64,000 bases of DNA from an uncultured Eubacteriales bacterium (GCA_900079765.1 LT599017.1:62001-126000); one strand, 5' to 3'; numbered from the stretch's first letter, positions 17,546-27,011 are shown. The notes: a model not told the origin generated them from the sequence alone. Numbers and translations: made by a program.

Positions 17546-18823
17546 GTGCGCCTTCTTTCAGAAAAAGGGATCGACCTGTCTGATTATTATAAGAGCCTCT
17601 ACGACTGCATGGTGACCGACGACGTCAAGGGCCTGCTGCTCCTGACGCGGCGGATCTGGAACCTACCGGTCTCCATCATCGACATGCACTACAACTTGGT
17701 GGATATGCAGCCCAGGACCCCTATCGGGGACCCCACCTACGACGTCATCGCAGACTTGGGCGAGATCACGCCTGAGATGGTCAAGTCCTTTCTGGATGGC
17801 AAATATATGGCGACCGTCATGGGTATGGAGAAACCCTGCGTCGTGGACTGGGGGATCACCACCTCCAACAACCGCCTCACCTACCGGCTCTCCGAGCAGA
17901 ACAGGCTATACGGGGCTATCTCCTTCGTCCTGCTTGAGGGCTATGCCTGGACCGAGGAGGATACGGAGGTGCTCAGGCCCATCGCCGCGGCCTGCGCTCA
18001 CGCCCTGGCGAGCCGGAACGCCGCAACTTCCGTCAAGTCATCGGTGGAGCGCTGGCTTCTCACCACTCTTTTGGAGCAGGGCTACCTGGACGAGAGCTCC
18101 ATGGAGCGGATATATAAAAGATTCTGCTACTGCGAGCAGTCGCAGTTTCAGCTGGTCCGGCTCTCGGACGGGCTTGGGGCATCCCCCTACCATCAGGACT
18201 ACCTGGAGCGCCGCCTGAGGTTTGGCTTTCCCGACCAATTCTGCTGCTACATCAACGGGGGGCTGTACCTGCTGCTGCAGCATGTGCGTTCAGCCGGCCT
18301 TGCCGAGCAGCGGGAGCGGCTGGGGGAATTCATGCGCTCTGAGAGCCAGGCCGTCTTTGGTGTCAGCCGGCCCTTTGATAATCTAAACAAGATAGCCATA
18401 TATCGGCGGCAGGCGGATTTCACCTTCGAAAGCGCGCTGAAAAAGCAGCTGACCGGGATGCAGTACTACGAGGACTATACGCTGGAGCATATTTTCTCCG
18501 TCCTGTCCGAGCACCTCCCGGCGGAGAGCTGCGGCTCGGAGGTTGCCCGGAGGCTGGCGGAGTACGACAGCCTCAACGGAACAGCGTATTTAAGTACACT
18601 CAAGGCTTACCTCTACAGCTTTCTGGACAACAAACGGACTGTAGAGTATTTCGGGATACACCGCAACACCCTCTTCTACCGCCTGCGACAGATCGAGCTC
18701 CTCACGGGGCTCGACTTCCAGCGGAGCGACGAGCTGCTCAAGGTGCTCCTTTCCCTGCGGATACAGGACTTCCGGGCCCAGGCGGCGGTAGGCACGCCCC
18801 ATGGCGGACAGGAGCCGCAGTAA
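17546..18823 (+). CDS. PucR-type helix-turn-helix transcriptional regulator
   Basis: A 425-residue regulator. The C-terminal 60 residues match the PucR HTH (YLYSFLDNKRTVEYFGIHRNTLFYRLRQIELLTG), as in CdaR/PucR/purine-catabolism activators. The middle part resembles the GGDEF-related domain of these proteins, and the N-terminal 150 residues form a ligand-sensing region of the type seen in CdaR-like proteins. The start is GTG 17546 after GCGGAGGAGTG. It is divergent from the MFS-permease-OYE-SDR operon with shared palindromes, so it most likely controls it in response to the transported compound. Confidence 0.85.
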   Translation: MRLLSEKGIDLSDYYKSLYDCMVTDDVKGLLLLTRRIWNLPVSIIDMHYNLVDMQPRTPIGDPTYDVIADLGEITPEMVKSFLDGKYMATVMGMEKPCVVDWGITTSNNRLTYRLSEQNRLYGAISFVLLEGYAWTEEDTEVLRPIAAACAHALASRNAATSVKSSVERWLLTTLLEQGYLDESSMERIYKRFCYCEQSQFQLVRLSDGLGASPYHQDYLERRLRFGFPDQFCCYINGGLYLLLQHVRSAGLAEQRERLGEFMRSESQAVFGVSRPFDNLNKIAIYRRQADFTFESALKKQLTGMQYYEDYTLEHIFSVLSEHLPAESCGSEVARRLAEYDSLNGTAYLSTLKAYLYSFLDNKRTVEYFGIHRNTLFYRLRQIELLTGLDFQRSDELLKVLLSLRIQDFRAQAAVGTPHGGQEPQ

Positions 18824-18885
18824 CCGCACGGGGGGAGGGACGACCTTGTTCACAAATTCTACTTTTTTATTGCATTTGCTTGTGG

Positions 18886-18891
18886 TATACT
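18886..18891 (+). promoter_or_regulatory. Possible -10 box of secA
   Basis: TATACT 65 bp before the secA start, in an AT-rich stretch. No good -35 box lies at the right distance, so this is weak. Confidence 0.35.
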
Positions 18892-18955
18892 ATTAAATCA
18901 GAACATTGTGCTTAGCGACCACTGATTTCTTTCGCAAGAAAGGTGAACGACTGAT

Positions 18956-21715
18956 ATGGCTAATATTCTCAAGAAGATCTTCGGCACCAGCTCGGCGCGG
19001 GAGCTCAAGCAGATCGAGCCCCTGGTGAAGAAGATCGAGGTGCTGGAGGAGGAGTACAAGTCCCTCACCGACCAGCAGCTCCAGGCCAAGACCCCCGAAT
19101 TCAAGGAGCGGCTGAGCCAGGGAGAGACGTTGGACGACCTCCTGCCCGAGGCCTTTGCCACCTGCCGGGAGGCCTGCTGGCGGGTGCTGGGTATGCGCCC
19201 CTACCGGGTGCAGCTCATCGGCGGCATCATCCTCCACCAGGGGCGCATCGCCGAGATGAAGACCGGCGAGGGCAAGACTCTGGTGGCAACCCTGCCCGCC
19301 TACTTAAACGCCCTGGCGGGGGAAGGGGTCCACATCGTCACGGTAAACGACTACCTCGCCAAGCGCGACAGCGAGTGGATGGGCAAGGTATACCGTTTCC
19401 TGGGTCTCACCGTGGGCCTCGTGATCCACGCGGTGGAGCCGGGCAACCGCAGGGCCTCCTATCTGGCCGATATTACCTATGGCACGAATAACGAGTTCGG
19501 GTTCGACTACCTCCGTGACAACATGGCCATCTACAAGCAGGAGATGGTCCAGCGGGGCCAGTCCTTCGCCATCGTGGACGAGGTGGACTCCATCCTTATC
19601 GACGAGGCCCGCACCCCCCTCATTATCTCTGGGCAGGGGGATCAGTCCACCCAGCTCTACCAAATCGTGGACTCCTTTGTCTCCCGCCTCAAGGGCCAGC
19701 GTGTTGCCAGTGTGGACGCCAAGGAGGAGGAATCTGAGGACATCGATGCCGACTACGTCGTGGACGAGAAGGCCCGCACCGTCACCCTCACAGCCCGGGG
19801 CGTCGCCAAGGCGGAGAAACAGTTTAACCTCGAAAACCTGGCCGATATGGAGAACACCACCCTCTCCCACCACATCAACCAGGCCATCCGCGCCTGGGGC
19901 CTGATGAAACGGGACATCGACTACGTGGTGAAGGACGGCGAGGTCATCATCGTGGACGAGTTCACCGGCCGCCTGATGTACGGCCGCCGGTACTCCGAGG
20001 GTCTGCACCAGGCCATCGAAGCCAAGGAGAAGGTGGAGGTGGCCCGCGAGTCCAAGACTCTCGCAACTATCACGTTCCAGAACTATTTCCGGCTCTACGG
20101 CAAGCTCTCCGGTATGACGGGCACCGCCATGACCGAGGAGGACGAGTTCAACGAGATCTACAAGCTGGACATCGTGGAGATCCCCACCAACCGGCCCCTG
20201 GCCCGTAAGGACAACGCCGACGTGGTCTATAAGAACGAGCGGGGCAAACTCAAGGCCGTGGTGGAGCAGATTAAGGAATGCCATGCGAAGGGCCAGCCCG
20301 TTCTGGTGGGTACCGTGTCCATCGAGAAGAGCGAGCTGCTCTCCGACCTCCTGCGCCGGGCGGGGGTGCCTCATAATGTCTTAAATGCCAAGAACCACGA
20401 GAAAGAGGCCGAGATCGTGGCCCAGGCGGGCAAGCTGGGGGCCGTCACCGTGGCCACCAATATGGCGGGCCGCGGCACCGACATCATGCTGGGCGGAAAC
20501 GCCGAGTATTTGGCGAAGAACCAGCTCCGCAAGGCGGGCCTTACCGACGAGCTGATCGCAGAGTCCACCGGCTTTGCCGAGACCGATAACCAGGAGATCC
20601 TGGATGCCCGCAAGGCTTTTACCGACGCGGAGGCCAAATTCAAGGAAGAGATCAAGGCCGAGGCGGAGCAGGTCCGGGATGCCGGCGGCCTCTTCATCCT
20701 GGGCACCGAGCGGCATGAATCCCGCCGCATTGACAACCAGCTGCGCGGCCGCGCCGGCCGCCAGGGGGACCCCGGCGAGAGCCGGTTCTTCCTCTCCCTG
20801 GAGGACGACGTGATGCGCCTCTTCGGGTCCGAGCGGGTCATGGGCATGATGGAGCGCCTGGGCGTGGACGAGGACACCCCTATCGAGCAGAAGATGCTCA
20901 GTAACGCCATCGAGAATGCGCAGAAGCAGGTGGAGTCTCGCAACTTCCAGACCCGTAAGACGGTTCTGGAGTACGACGATGTTATGAACACCCAGCGCGA
21001 GGTCATCTATAAGCAGCGCCGCCAGGTGCTGGACGGGAACGACCTCCAGGCCTCGGTGCAGAACATGATCGGCACCGTCATCTCCGCCTCTCTCCGGGGC
21101 CACATGGGGGAGCAGAAGCACATGAACGCCGAGCAGTACCGGGAGGCCACCGCGCCCTTCCGGGGTGTATTCCTGGGAAACAACGACATGAAACTCACCG
21201 ACGAGGAGCTCGTGAAGTACAGCGTGGACGAGCTGGAGGCGCAGATCAGCGGCAAGGCCACCGAGCTATATGCCCGCAAGGAAAAAGAGCTGGGCGAGCC
21301 CCTCATGCGCGAGCTGGAGCGGGTGGTTATGCTTCGGGTAGTGGACGAGTACTGGATGGACAACATCGACGCCATGACCGAGCTGCGCCAGGGCATCGGC
21401 CTGCGGGCATACGGGCAGAACGACCCCGTCGTGGAGTACAAGCGCGAGGGGTACGAGATGTTTGAGAACATGATTTCCGCCATTCAGGAGGAGACGGTGC
21501 GCCGCCTGTTCCTGGCCCGGGTCCAGGTGGGCGGCGAGGTCAAACGCGAGCGGGTGGCCAAGGTCACCGGCACCTCCGGCGCCGACGACGGCAGCGTGAA
21601 AAAGCAGCCCAAGAAGGCCGCCGTCAAAATCGGCCGCAATGACCCCTGCCCCTGCGGCAGCGGGCTAAAGTGGAAGAAGTGCACCTGCGCCGAGTACCAC
21701 ACCGGGGACGAGTAA
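18956..21715 (+). CDS. secA: Preprotein translocase ATPase SecA
   Basis: A 919-residue SecA, the motor that drives preproteins through SecYEG. Seen in order: Walker A in [11 protein letters not shown] (about 100-110), the DEAD-type segment [18 protein letters not shown], the preprotein-crosslinking domain, motif [13 protein letters not shown]-like ([16 protein letters not shown]), the [12 protein letters not shown] motif, the scaffold and wing region, and a C-terminal zinc finger [15 protein letters not shown]. The zinc finger suggests it can bind SecB-like partners or ribosomes, though Clostridia usually lack SecB. The length is normal. AAAGGTGA precedes the ATG. Confidence 0.97.
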   Translation: MANILKKIFGTSSARELKQIEPLVKKIEVLEEEYKSLTDQQLQAKTPEFKERLSQGETLDDLLPEAFATCREACWRVLGMRPYRVQLIGGIILHQGRIAEMKTGEGKTLVATLPAYLNALAGEGVHIVTVNDYLAKRDSEWMGKVYRFLGLTVGLVIHAVEPGNRRASYLADITYGTNNEFGFDYLRDNMAIYKQEMVQRGQSFAIVDEVDSILIDEARTPLIISGQGDQSTQLYQIVDSFVSRLKGQRVASVDAKEEESEDIDADYVVDEKARTVTLTARGVAKAEKQFNLENLADMENTTLSHHINQAIRAWGLMKRDIDYVVKDGEVIIVDEFTGRLMYGRRYSEGLHQAIEAKEKVEVARESKTLATITFQNYFRLYGKLSGMTGTAMTEEDEFNEIYKLDIVEIPTNRPLARKDNADVVYKNERGKLKAVVEQIKECHAKGQPVLVGTVSIEKSELLSDLLRRAGVPHNVLNAKNHEKEAEIVAQAGKLGAVTVATNMAGRGTDIMLGGNAEYLAKNQLRKAGLTDELIAESTGFAETDNQEILDARKAFTDAEAKFKEEIKAEAEQVRDAGGLFILGTERHESRRIDNQLRGRAGRQGDPGESRFFLSLEDDVMRLFGSERVMGMMERLGVDEDTPIEQKMLSNAIENAQKQVESRNFQTRKTVLEYDDVMNTQREVIYKQRRQVLDGNDLQASVQNMIGTVISASLRGHMGEQKHMNAEQYREATAPFRGVFLGNNDMKLTDEELVKYSVDELEAQISGKATELYARKEKELGEPLMRELERVVMLRVVDEYWMDNIDAMTELRQGIGLRAYGQNDPVVEYKREGYEMFENMISAIQEETVRRLFLARVQVGGEVKRERVAKVTGTSGADDGSVKKQPKKAAVKIGRNDPCPCGSGLKWKKCTCAEYHTGDE

Positions 21716-21724
21716 GAAATAAAG

Positions 21725-21753
21725 ATTGCCACGCCGGGGCCCGGCGTGGCAAT
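21725..21753 (+). terminator. Hairpin after secA
   Basis: A perfect GC-rich inverted repeat ATTGCCACGCCGG / CCGGCGTGGCAAT directly after the secA stop. There is no U run, so it may be a weak terminator or a 3'-end stabiliser rather than a full stop before pgeF. Confidence 0.5.
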
Positions 21754-21773
21754 CCGTCTATTGAGGAGCTGCT

Positions 21774-22580
21774 ATGAACTTTATCGAGACGAGCGTCAAT
21801 GGCCTTCCCCTGGGTATGGCGGATGGTTTTGGCTCCGGGGTGACCCACGGGTTCTCTACCCGGCTGGGCGGGGTGAGCGAGGGTATCTACGCCTCCCTCA
21901 ACCTGGGGCTCAACCGGGGTGATGACCCCCGGCTGGTGCGGGAGAATCTTGGCCTGTTCTGCGCTGCCGTGGGGGTAGAGCGGGACATGCTGGTTTTCTC
22001 CGCCCAGGTCCATGGGGACGTGGTGCGCGTCTGCACCAGCGCCGACGCGGGGGTGGGGCTGAACCGGCCAATCCCATATGAGGCCGACGCTCTGGTCACC
22101 GACGTGCCCGGGCTCGCCCTGACCATCTTCACTGCCGACTGCCTGCCCATCCTTCTCTACGACGGGGAGCGGCGGGTGGTTGCCGCAGTCCACGGGGGCT
22201 GGCGGGGCACTGCCCTGGGCATCGTGGAGCGGACGGTGGAGCGCATGGCGGCGCAGTATGGCTGCGACCCGGCCAACATTCTGGCCGCCATCGGATCCGG
22301 CATCTCCCGCTGTTGCTTTGAGACGAGGGAGGATGTGCCCAATGCCATGACTGAGAGCCTGGGCTCTGCCGCCCTGCCCTTTATCGAGAGCAAAGAGGGC
22401 GGCAGGTTCCTGGTGGATCTGAAGGGCCTCAATGTTCTGCGGCTTGAGCGGGCGGGTCTCCGGGCCGCCAACATCGCTGTCTCCGGCGCATGCACCGCCT
22501 GCCAGCCCGAGCGGTACTGGTCCCACCGGGCCACCGAGGGCAACCGGGGCAGCATGGCCGCCGTCATTGCGCTGGCATGA
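21774..22580 (+). CDS. pgeF: Peptidoglycan editing factor PgeF (YfiH/DUF152, laccase-domain protein)
   Basis: A 268-residue YfiH-family protein. Marks: GVTHGFSTRLGGVSEG near residue 22-37, FTADCLPILLYD around 120, VHGGWRGTALGIVE around 138-151, and C-terminal CTACQPERYWSHRATEGNRG. In Escherichia coli the family removes L-Ser misincorporated in peptidoglycan precursors; relatives have been described as polyphenol oxidases or purine nucleoside enzymes. The start follows TTGAGGAGCTGCT. It ends in an ATGA overlap with the next gene. Confidence 0.9.
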   Translation: MNFIETSVNGLPLGMADGFGSGVTHGFSTRLGGVSEGIYASLNLGLNRGDDPRLVRENLGLFCAAVGVERDMLVFSAQVHGDVVRVCTSADAGVGLNRPIPYEADALVTDVPGLALTIFTADCLPILLYDGERRVVAAVHGGWRGTALGIVERTVERMAAQYGCDPANILAAIGSGISRCCFETREDVPNAMTESLGSAALPFIESKEGGRFLVDLKGLNVLRLERAGLRAANIAVSGACTACQPERYWSHRATEGNRGSMAAVIALA

Positions 22581-24127
22581 GACAGGGGAAGAGACTAGCC
22601 GCGCTGGCTCTCACGCTGGCGCTGGCCCTTGCGGGCTGCGATAACGCAGCCCCTGTCACCGTGCCGGATCCCACACCCACCCCAAGCGCCACGCCCGCCC
22701 CCACCGAGACGGCGGGGACGGCGGGTTTTGTGCTACCCTGCTACCGGGAGGAGAGCTTTCACCCCCTCACCGGGAGTAACCGCACCAATCTGAGTTTAGC
22801 CCCCCTCATTTACGAGGGGCTTTTTGAGTTGGATGTGACTTTCACGCCCAAGGCTGTCCTCTGTGCGGCCCAGTCGGTGAGTGAGGATGGCCTCACCTGG
22901 ACCTTTACTCTCCGCCAGGGCGTGACCTTCTCAGACGGCGCGGCCCTTACTCCGGGGGACGTGGTCTACTCCCTCCAGACCGCTATGGGGGCCGATTCTC
23001 CCTATGCCGCCCGGCTGGGGAGCGTGAAGAGCGTCCGGGCCGCGGGAGAGGATCGTGTGACGGTCACCCTTGCCGGCCCCAACGGCAACCTCCCCGCCCT
23101 GCTTGATGTGCCCATTGTCCGGGAGGGGGAGGGCGTGACCCTGGGTACCGGACCCTATGTCCTGACGACGGAGGGGGAAAACCTTCTTCTGAAGAAAAAC
23201 CCCGGCTGGTGGCAGGGCAAGGCCCTGCCCAAGGAGGAGATACAGCTATACTCCGTCCAGGCTGCCGACGCCCTCATCCACGCCTTTGACACCCGGGAGA
23301 TTTCCCTGGTGGCCGCCGACCTGACCGGGACCAATGCCCTTGGCTTTTCCGGCAGTTACGAGGTGTGGGACTACCCCACCAGCGTCATGCTCTACATGGG
23401 CTACAACGTGAAGGAGGGCCCCTGTAAGGACGAAGCGGTCCGTAAAGCTCTCTCCTATGGGTTCGACCGCGCCGCGGTGTCGAAAAGTCTCCTGTCCGGC
23501 CACGCCACTGCAGCGTCCCTGCCATTCCCTCCCGCCACCGCCAATTATGATACCGCTCAGGCCGAGACCATGGCCTACGCGCCCCAGACCGTCGATGAAC
23601 TCCTCACCGCCGGGGGCTGGACCCTAGGTGACGGAGTGCGGGCAAAAGGCCGGGAGACGCTGAACCTCACCCTCCTGGTGAACAACGACAGCACCTATAG
23701 AATTGCCGTGGCTGAATATCTGGCCAGCGACCTTGCCAAGGTCGGGGTGACGGTGGAGGTAAGGAAGCTCTCCTGGGAGGAGTATAACGCAGCCCTGGAG
23801 GCGGGGGACTTCGACCTCTACCTGGGTCAGGTAAAGCTGACCGGGGACTTCGATCTCACATCTCTCCTGGGCTCCGGCGGCACGCTTAACTACGGCGGCT
23901 ATGCCGACCCGGACACTGACGTGCTCTTGACCGAGTACCTGTCGGCGGGGGACGTGACCCGGCCGGCGGCTGCGTCCAATCTGTGCCGCCGCTTGGGGGA
24001 GACCAGCCCCATCACCTCCCTGTGCTTTAAAAACTGGTCGGTTCTCACCCATTGGGGCAAGATCTCAGGCGTTGAGGCCACTCAGCAAAACGTATTCTAT
24101 GATTTTTCGGGGTGGAAGACCCCCTGA
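22577..24127 (+). CDS. ABC transporter solute-binding lipoprotein (peptide/nickel type)
   Basis: A 516-residue SBP_bac_5 protein. Start MRQGKRLAALALTLALALAG with the lipobox cysteine at about residue 21, then a Pro/Thr linker to residue 50. The mature body follows the DppA/OppA pattern: SLAPLIYEGLFELD, FTLRQGVTFSDGAALTPGDVVYSL, YMGYNVKEGPCKDEAVRKALSYGFDR. The ATG overlaps the pgeF stop (ATGA), so it is translationally coupled. No permease or ATPase genes follow; a terminator does, so it is an orphan binding protein that must share another transporter or have a different role. Confidence 0.85.
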   Translation: MRQGKRLAALALTLALALAGCDNAAPVTVPDPTPTPSATPAPTETAGTAGFVLPCYREESFHPLTGSNRTNLSLAPLIYEGLFELDVTFTPKAVLCAAQSVSEDGLTWTFTLRQGVTFSDGAALTPGDVVYSLQTAMGADSPYAARLGSVKSVRAAGEDRVTVTLAGPNGNLPALLDVPIVREGEGVTLGTGPYVLTTEGENLLLKKNPGWWQGKALPKEEIQLYSVQAADALIHAFDTREISLVAADLTGTNALGFSGSYEVWDYPTSVMLYMGYNVKEGPCKDEAVRKALSYGFDRAAVSKSLLSGHATAASLPFPPATANYDTAQAETMAYAPQTVDELLTAGGWTLGDGVRAKGRETLNLTLLVNNDSTYRIAVAEYLASDLAKVGVTVEVRKLSWEEYNAALEAGDFDLYLGQVKLTGDFDLTSLLGSGGTLNYGGYADPDTDVLLTEYLSAGDVTRPAAASNLCRRLGETSPITSLCFKNWSVLTHWGKISGVEATQQNVFYDFSGWKTP

Positions 24128-24130
24128 CAG

Positions 24131-24180
24131 CAAAAAAACGAGGTGGAAAGCCATTGCGGCTTTCCACCTCGTTTGTGTTT
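24131..24180. terminator. Bidirectional intrinsic terminator
   Basis: A perfect 16-bp stem AACGAGGTGGAAAGCC / GGCTTTCCACCTCGTT with a 5-nt loop, with A-rich flank on the left and T-rich flank on the right. It ends both the rightward binding-protein transcript and the leftward aminopeptidase transcript. Confidence 0.9.
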
Positions 24181-24191
24181 CATTGGGTTGA

Positions 24192-25448
24192 TTATTCTTC
24201 TGAAAACCCCGCGGCAGGGGAGAAGGCACCGTGTTCAAAGACGGTAACGGCGCTGCCGTCCGCCCGGGTGCCGACGATGCGCATATCTGCGCTGCCGAAC
24301 ATGAAGTCACAGTGCTCCTTAGAGTAGTTGGAGCCCACCGCATCCAGCTCCTCTCGCTTCATGTCCGTGCCGCCCTGCACGTTCTCGGGGTAGGCCTCCC
24401 CCAGGGCAAGGTGGCAGGAGGCGTTTTCGTCGAAAAGGGTGCTCAAAAAGAGGACGCCGGAGCGGGAGATGGGGGACTGGTGGGGGACAAGGGCCACCTC
24501 TCCCAGATAGCTGCTGCCCTCGTCGGCGGTGAGAAGGTTCTTGAGCGCGTCCTCCCCCTTCTCTGCCCGGTAGTCTATCACTCTGCCGTCCTTAAATGTG
24601 AGCACGAAATTCTCGATCAGCTTGCCCTGGTAGCTCAGGGGCTTGGTTGCCGCCACCGTGCCGTTAACACCGAACTTGTACGGCATGGAGAAGACCTCCT
24701 CGGTTGGCATGTTGGGGTTGAAGAACACGCCCCCCCGGGTGGTGGAGCCGCCCCCGGCCCAGACGTGGTCTTTCACCAGCTCCAGCACCAGGTCGGTGCC
24801 CAGGCCGTTGATAAAGTGGAGGGAACGAAACGCGTACTCATTGAGCCTGTCGCTGTTGGCCATGAGGACGGCGTTGTGGCGTTTCCACTCGGCGGCGGGG
24901 TCGTTGTCGAGCGTGAGGCGGACGCTCATGAGGACGGCCTCCCACAGCTTGTCGAGAGCGGCTTCGTCGTTCTCGCCGGGGAAGACCTTCTTTGCCCAGG
25001 CCACCGTGGGGATGGCCACGATGCTCCACTGGCCGTGGTTTGCCATCGTATAGTACTGGAACGGCTCCAGCGCGGTCCGGCGGGCCAGGTTGGCGGCCTG
25101 GAGCTTGGCACCGTCAATGTGGGCCAGAAGACCCGGCGTGTCCGCGTCGATATAGAGGTAGGCGCACTTCCGGTCCACCTGGGCTTTCTTGCGCTCCACC
25201 TGCCAGGCAGGGACGCTGGTGAGGGTCTCCTCTCCCTCGTGCTCGTAGCGCAGTCGGGAGACCTGTTCATCACCCCACATGACCTCCACCTCGCAGGCAC
25301 CGGCCCTGTAGGCCTCCTCCACGCACAGGCGGGCGAACTCCGCGCACTCCACTGGGGCGGAGATGACCAGGAGCTGCCCCTTCTGCACGTTGGCCCCCGC
25401 CCGCACTGCCAGCTCCGCGTATTTCTGCAGCATTTTTGTCGTGACCAT
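24192..25448 (-). CDS. M29 family aminopeptidase (AmpS/PepS type)
   Basis: A 418-residue metallo-aminopeptidase of family M29 (thermophilic aminopeptidase). Marks: YAELAVRAGANVQKGQLLVI at the start, a metal-site region GSSYLGEVALVPHQSPIS with the glutamate, LFDENASCHLALGEAYPENV, and HCDFMFGSADMRI near the end. It removes N-terminal residues from peptides in the cytosol. Start MVTTKMLQKY is chosen by homology; the ribosome site before it is weak, and an upstream ATG at 25511 adds an unlikely 21 residues. Confidence 0.9.
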   Translation of the reverse strand: MVTTKMLQKYAELAVRAGANVQKGQLLVISAPVECAEFARLCVEEAYRAGACEVEVMWGDEQVSRLRYEHEGEETLTSVPAWQVERKKAQVDRKCAYLYIDADTPGLLAHIDGAKLQAANLARRTALEPFQYYTMANHGQWSIVAIPTVAWAKKVFPGENDEAALDKLWEAVLMSVRLTLDNDPAAEWKRHNAVLMANSDRLNEYAFRSLHFINGLGTDLVLELVKDHVWAGGGSTTRGGVFFNPNMPTEEVFSMPYKFGVNGTVAATKPLSYQGKLIENFVLTFKDGRVIDYRAEKGEDALKNLLTADEGSSYLGEVALVPHQSPISRSGVLFLSTLFDENASCHLALGEAYPENVQGGTDMKREELDAVGSNYSKEHCDFMFGSADMRIVGTRADGSAVTVFEHGAFSPAAGFSEE

Positions 25449-25591
25449 GGCAATACCAGCTTTCTGTTCCGAATGTTTTATCAGTATACAGTATAGCCGG
25501 GAAGAATGCAAATTTTACTATTTTTTAATCCGCCTTTCAGTACGGTTTCAGACAGAGCAGGTAAAATAAAAGCCACAAAGGAGGAATTCAT

Positions 25592-25822
25592 ATGCTGACA
25601 CTTTCCATACTCTGCCTGGTGGGGGTCATCGTTATCCCCGTCGTCCTGGCCGTTTTGTCCATCCCCTTCGCCATCATCATCGGCCTGCTGCCCTGGCTGC
25701 TGCGGATTGCCGGCGTGGTGCTGGCTATCAAAGCCCTCATGGACAAGCCCGTCCGCTGGGAAAATTTTACCCCCGCCCTCGGCGCCTTTCTGCTCTCCGC
25801 CGTAATCAAGTGGATTTTCTAA
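25592..25822 (+). CDS. Small two-helix membrane protein
   Basis: A 76-residue protein with a very good ribosome site (AAAGGAGGAATTCAT). Two to three hydrophobic segments (about 3-24, 26-46, 61-76) make it an integral membrane protein. No family recognised. It ends 28 bp before the promoter of the response regulator gene and is probably a single-gene transcript. Confidence 0.7.
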   Translation: MLTLSILCLVGVIVIPVVLAVLSIPFAIIIGLLPWLLRIAGVVLAIKALMDKPVRWENFTPALGAFLLSAVIKWIF

Positions 25823-25849
25823 ATTTTTTCTTACCTTTTCCCCCGTTCC

Positions 25850-25878
25850 TTGACCAGGACGGGGGAAATCCATATAAT
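25850..25878 (+). promoter_or_regulatory. Promoter of the response regulator gene
   Basis: TTGACC (25850-25855) and TATAAT (25873-25878) separated by 17 bp, with a start codon only 22 bp downstream, so the leader is short. The region also forms an imperfect CCCCCGT/ACGGGGG hairpin that may end the small upstream gene. Confidence 0.75.
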
Positions 25879-25899
25879 ACTGCCAGGGGGTGGAGCGAG

Positions 25900-26592
25900 A
25901 TGAACGCCAATATCCTGGTAGTGGACGACGAGCCCGAGATTGCCGACCTGCTGGAGGTCTATTTGAAGAGCGAAGGGTTTACCGTCTTTAAGTGCGGCAC
26001 TGGGACCGAGGCTCTGGCCATCGTGCGGCGGGAGCACCTGGACCTCGCCGTGCTGGATGTGATGCTGCCCGATATTTCGGGATTTACCCTCTGCGGGGAG
26101 ATCCGCAAGGACAGGCAATTCCCCGTCCTCATGCTCACGGCCAAGACAGAGGACATGGACAAGATTACCGGCCTAACCATCGGCGCAGACGACTATATGA
26201 CCAAGCCTTTCAACCCGTTGGAGGTGGTGGCCCGCATCAAGGCCCAGCTCCGGCGCTACACCCGCTATAACGGCGTGGGCAAGGCCCCTGCGGGGGACGT
26301 GATCGATTTCGGCGGCCTGGTCATCAACCGGGCAACCCATGAGTGCTCCCTCTATGAAAAGCCCCTGGGCCTCACTCCCATCGAGTTTGACATCCTCTGG
26401 ATGCTTGCGGAGAACCGGGGTCAGGTCATCTCGGCGGAAAAACTCTTTGAGACCGTCTGGGGCGAGAAGTATCTGGACCGGAACAACACCGTCATGGTCC
26501 ATATCCGCCGCCTGCGGGAGAAGATGGGGGAGCCCTCCCGGGACCCCCGTTTCATCAAAACCGTCTGGGGCGTGGGATATAAAATCGATTAG
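25900..26592 (+). CDS. OmpR/PhoB-type response regulator (VanR-like)
   Basis: A 230-residue two-component regulator. Receiver domain: acidic pocket VVDDEPE at the start, phospho-acceptor Asp in LAVLDVMLPDISGF near residue 52, and the lysine in TKPFNPLE near 103. The C-terminal winged-helix domain ends with NTVMVHIRRLREKMG and FIKTVWGVGYKID. It is VanR-like in sequence. No histidine kinase gene follows; tRNA genes do. So it is an orphan here and must pair with a kinase coded elsewhere. Start chosen at the ATG after GGGGGTGGAGCGAG. Confidence 0.9.
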   Translation: MNANILVVDDEPEIADLLEVYLKSEGFTVFKCGTGTEALAIVRREHLDLAVLDVMLPDISGFTLCGEIRKDRQFPVLMLTAKTEDMDKITGLTIGADDYMTKPFNPLEVVARIKAQLRRYTRYNGVGKAPAGDVIDFGGLVINRATHECSLYEKPLGLTPIEFDILWMLAENRGQVISAEKLFETVWGEKYLDRNNTVMVHIRRLREKMGEPSRDPRFIKTVWGVGYKID

Positions 26593-26626
26593 CGGGCGCG
26601 TGAGGCGGGAAGACACGAAAAAATGG

Positions 26627-26655
26627 TTGACAAACCTGCAGCCATCGGGTATACT
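26627..26655 (+). promoter_or_regulatory. Promoter of the tRNA operon
   Basis: Consensus TTGACA (26627-26632) and TATACT (26650-26655) with 17 bp between, 33 bp before the tRNA-Met gene. Confidence 0.85.
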
Positions 26656-26687
26656 AATCCTTGCCCTGTTTGGGGCGGAACGTCTAT

Positions 26688-26764
26688 GGCGGCATAGCTC
26701 AGTTGGCTAGAGCATGCGGTTCATACCCGCAGTGTCCCCGGTTCAAATCCAGGTGCCGCTACCA
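26688..26764 (+). tRNA. tRNA-Met (CAT)
   Basis: A full cloverleaf of 77 nt with encoded CCA. Acceptor GGCGGCA pairs with TGCCGCT (a terminal G-U), the D arm is AGCTCAGTTGGCTAGAGC-like, the anticodon stem TGCGG/CCGCA encloses loop TTCATAC with anticodon CAT at 26722-26724, and the T arm has GGTTCAAATCC. The terminal G1-U72 pair rather than a mismatch and the standard anticodon stem suggest the elongator form, though a CAU tRNA modified to read Ile cannot be excluded. Confidence 0.93.
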
Positions 26765-26765
26765 A

Positions 26766-26794
26766 TTCCGCGGGGTGCCTGCCACCCCGCGGAA
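26766..26794 (+). other. Hairpin between tRNA-Met and tRNA-Glu
   Basis: A perfect 12-bp inverted repeat TTCCGCGGGGTG / CACCCCGCGGAA separates the first two tRNA genes. No U run follows, so it is probably a processing or spacer structure in the tRNA precursor. Confidence 0.6.
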
Positions 26795-26801
26795 CCCCTA
26801 C

Positions 26802-26876
26802 GGCCCGTTGGTCAAGCGGTTAAGACACCGCCCTTTCACGGCGGGAACACGAGTTCGATTCTCGTACGGGTCACCA
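26802..26876 (+). tRNA. tRNA-Glu (TTC)
   Basis: A 75-nt cloverleaf with encoded CCA. Acceptor GGCCCGT pairs fully with ACGGGTC; the anticodon stem CCGCC/GGCGG encloses CTTTCAC with anticodon TTC; the T loop reads GTTCGATTC. Confidence 0.95.
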
Positions 26877-26894
26877 TTCTTTTACCGGACATAT

Positions 26895-26970
26895 GGAGGC
26901 ATAGCTCAGCCGGTAGAGCACTCGCCTCACACGCGAGGGGTCGTAGATTCGAGTTCTACTGTCTCCACCA
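26895..26970 (+). tRNA. tRNA-Val (CAC)
   Basis: A 76-nt cloverleaf with encoded CCA. Acceptor GGAGGCA pairs with TGTCTCC (one G-U), anticodon stem CTCGC/GCGAG with loop CTCACAC and anticodon CAC, and T loop ATTCGAGTT. It is the last tRNA before the accessory island, a common integration point, but no repeat of its 3' end was found further right. Confidence 0.92.
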
Positions 26971-26983
26971 TTGAAGTAGAATA

Positions 26984-27011
26984 TGGGGCAGAAGGCACAT
27001 GCTTCTGCCCC
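26984..27011 (+). terminator. Hairpin after the tRNA operon
   Basis: Inverted repeat GGGGCAGAAG / CTTCTGCCCC starting 14 bp after tRNA-Val. No U run follows directly, so termination here would be weak and read-through into the next RNA is possible. Confidence 0.5.
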
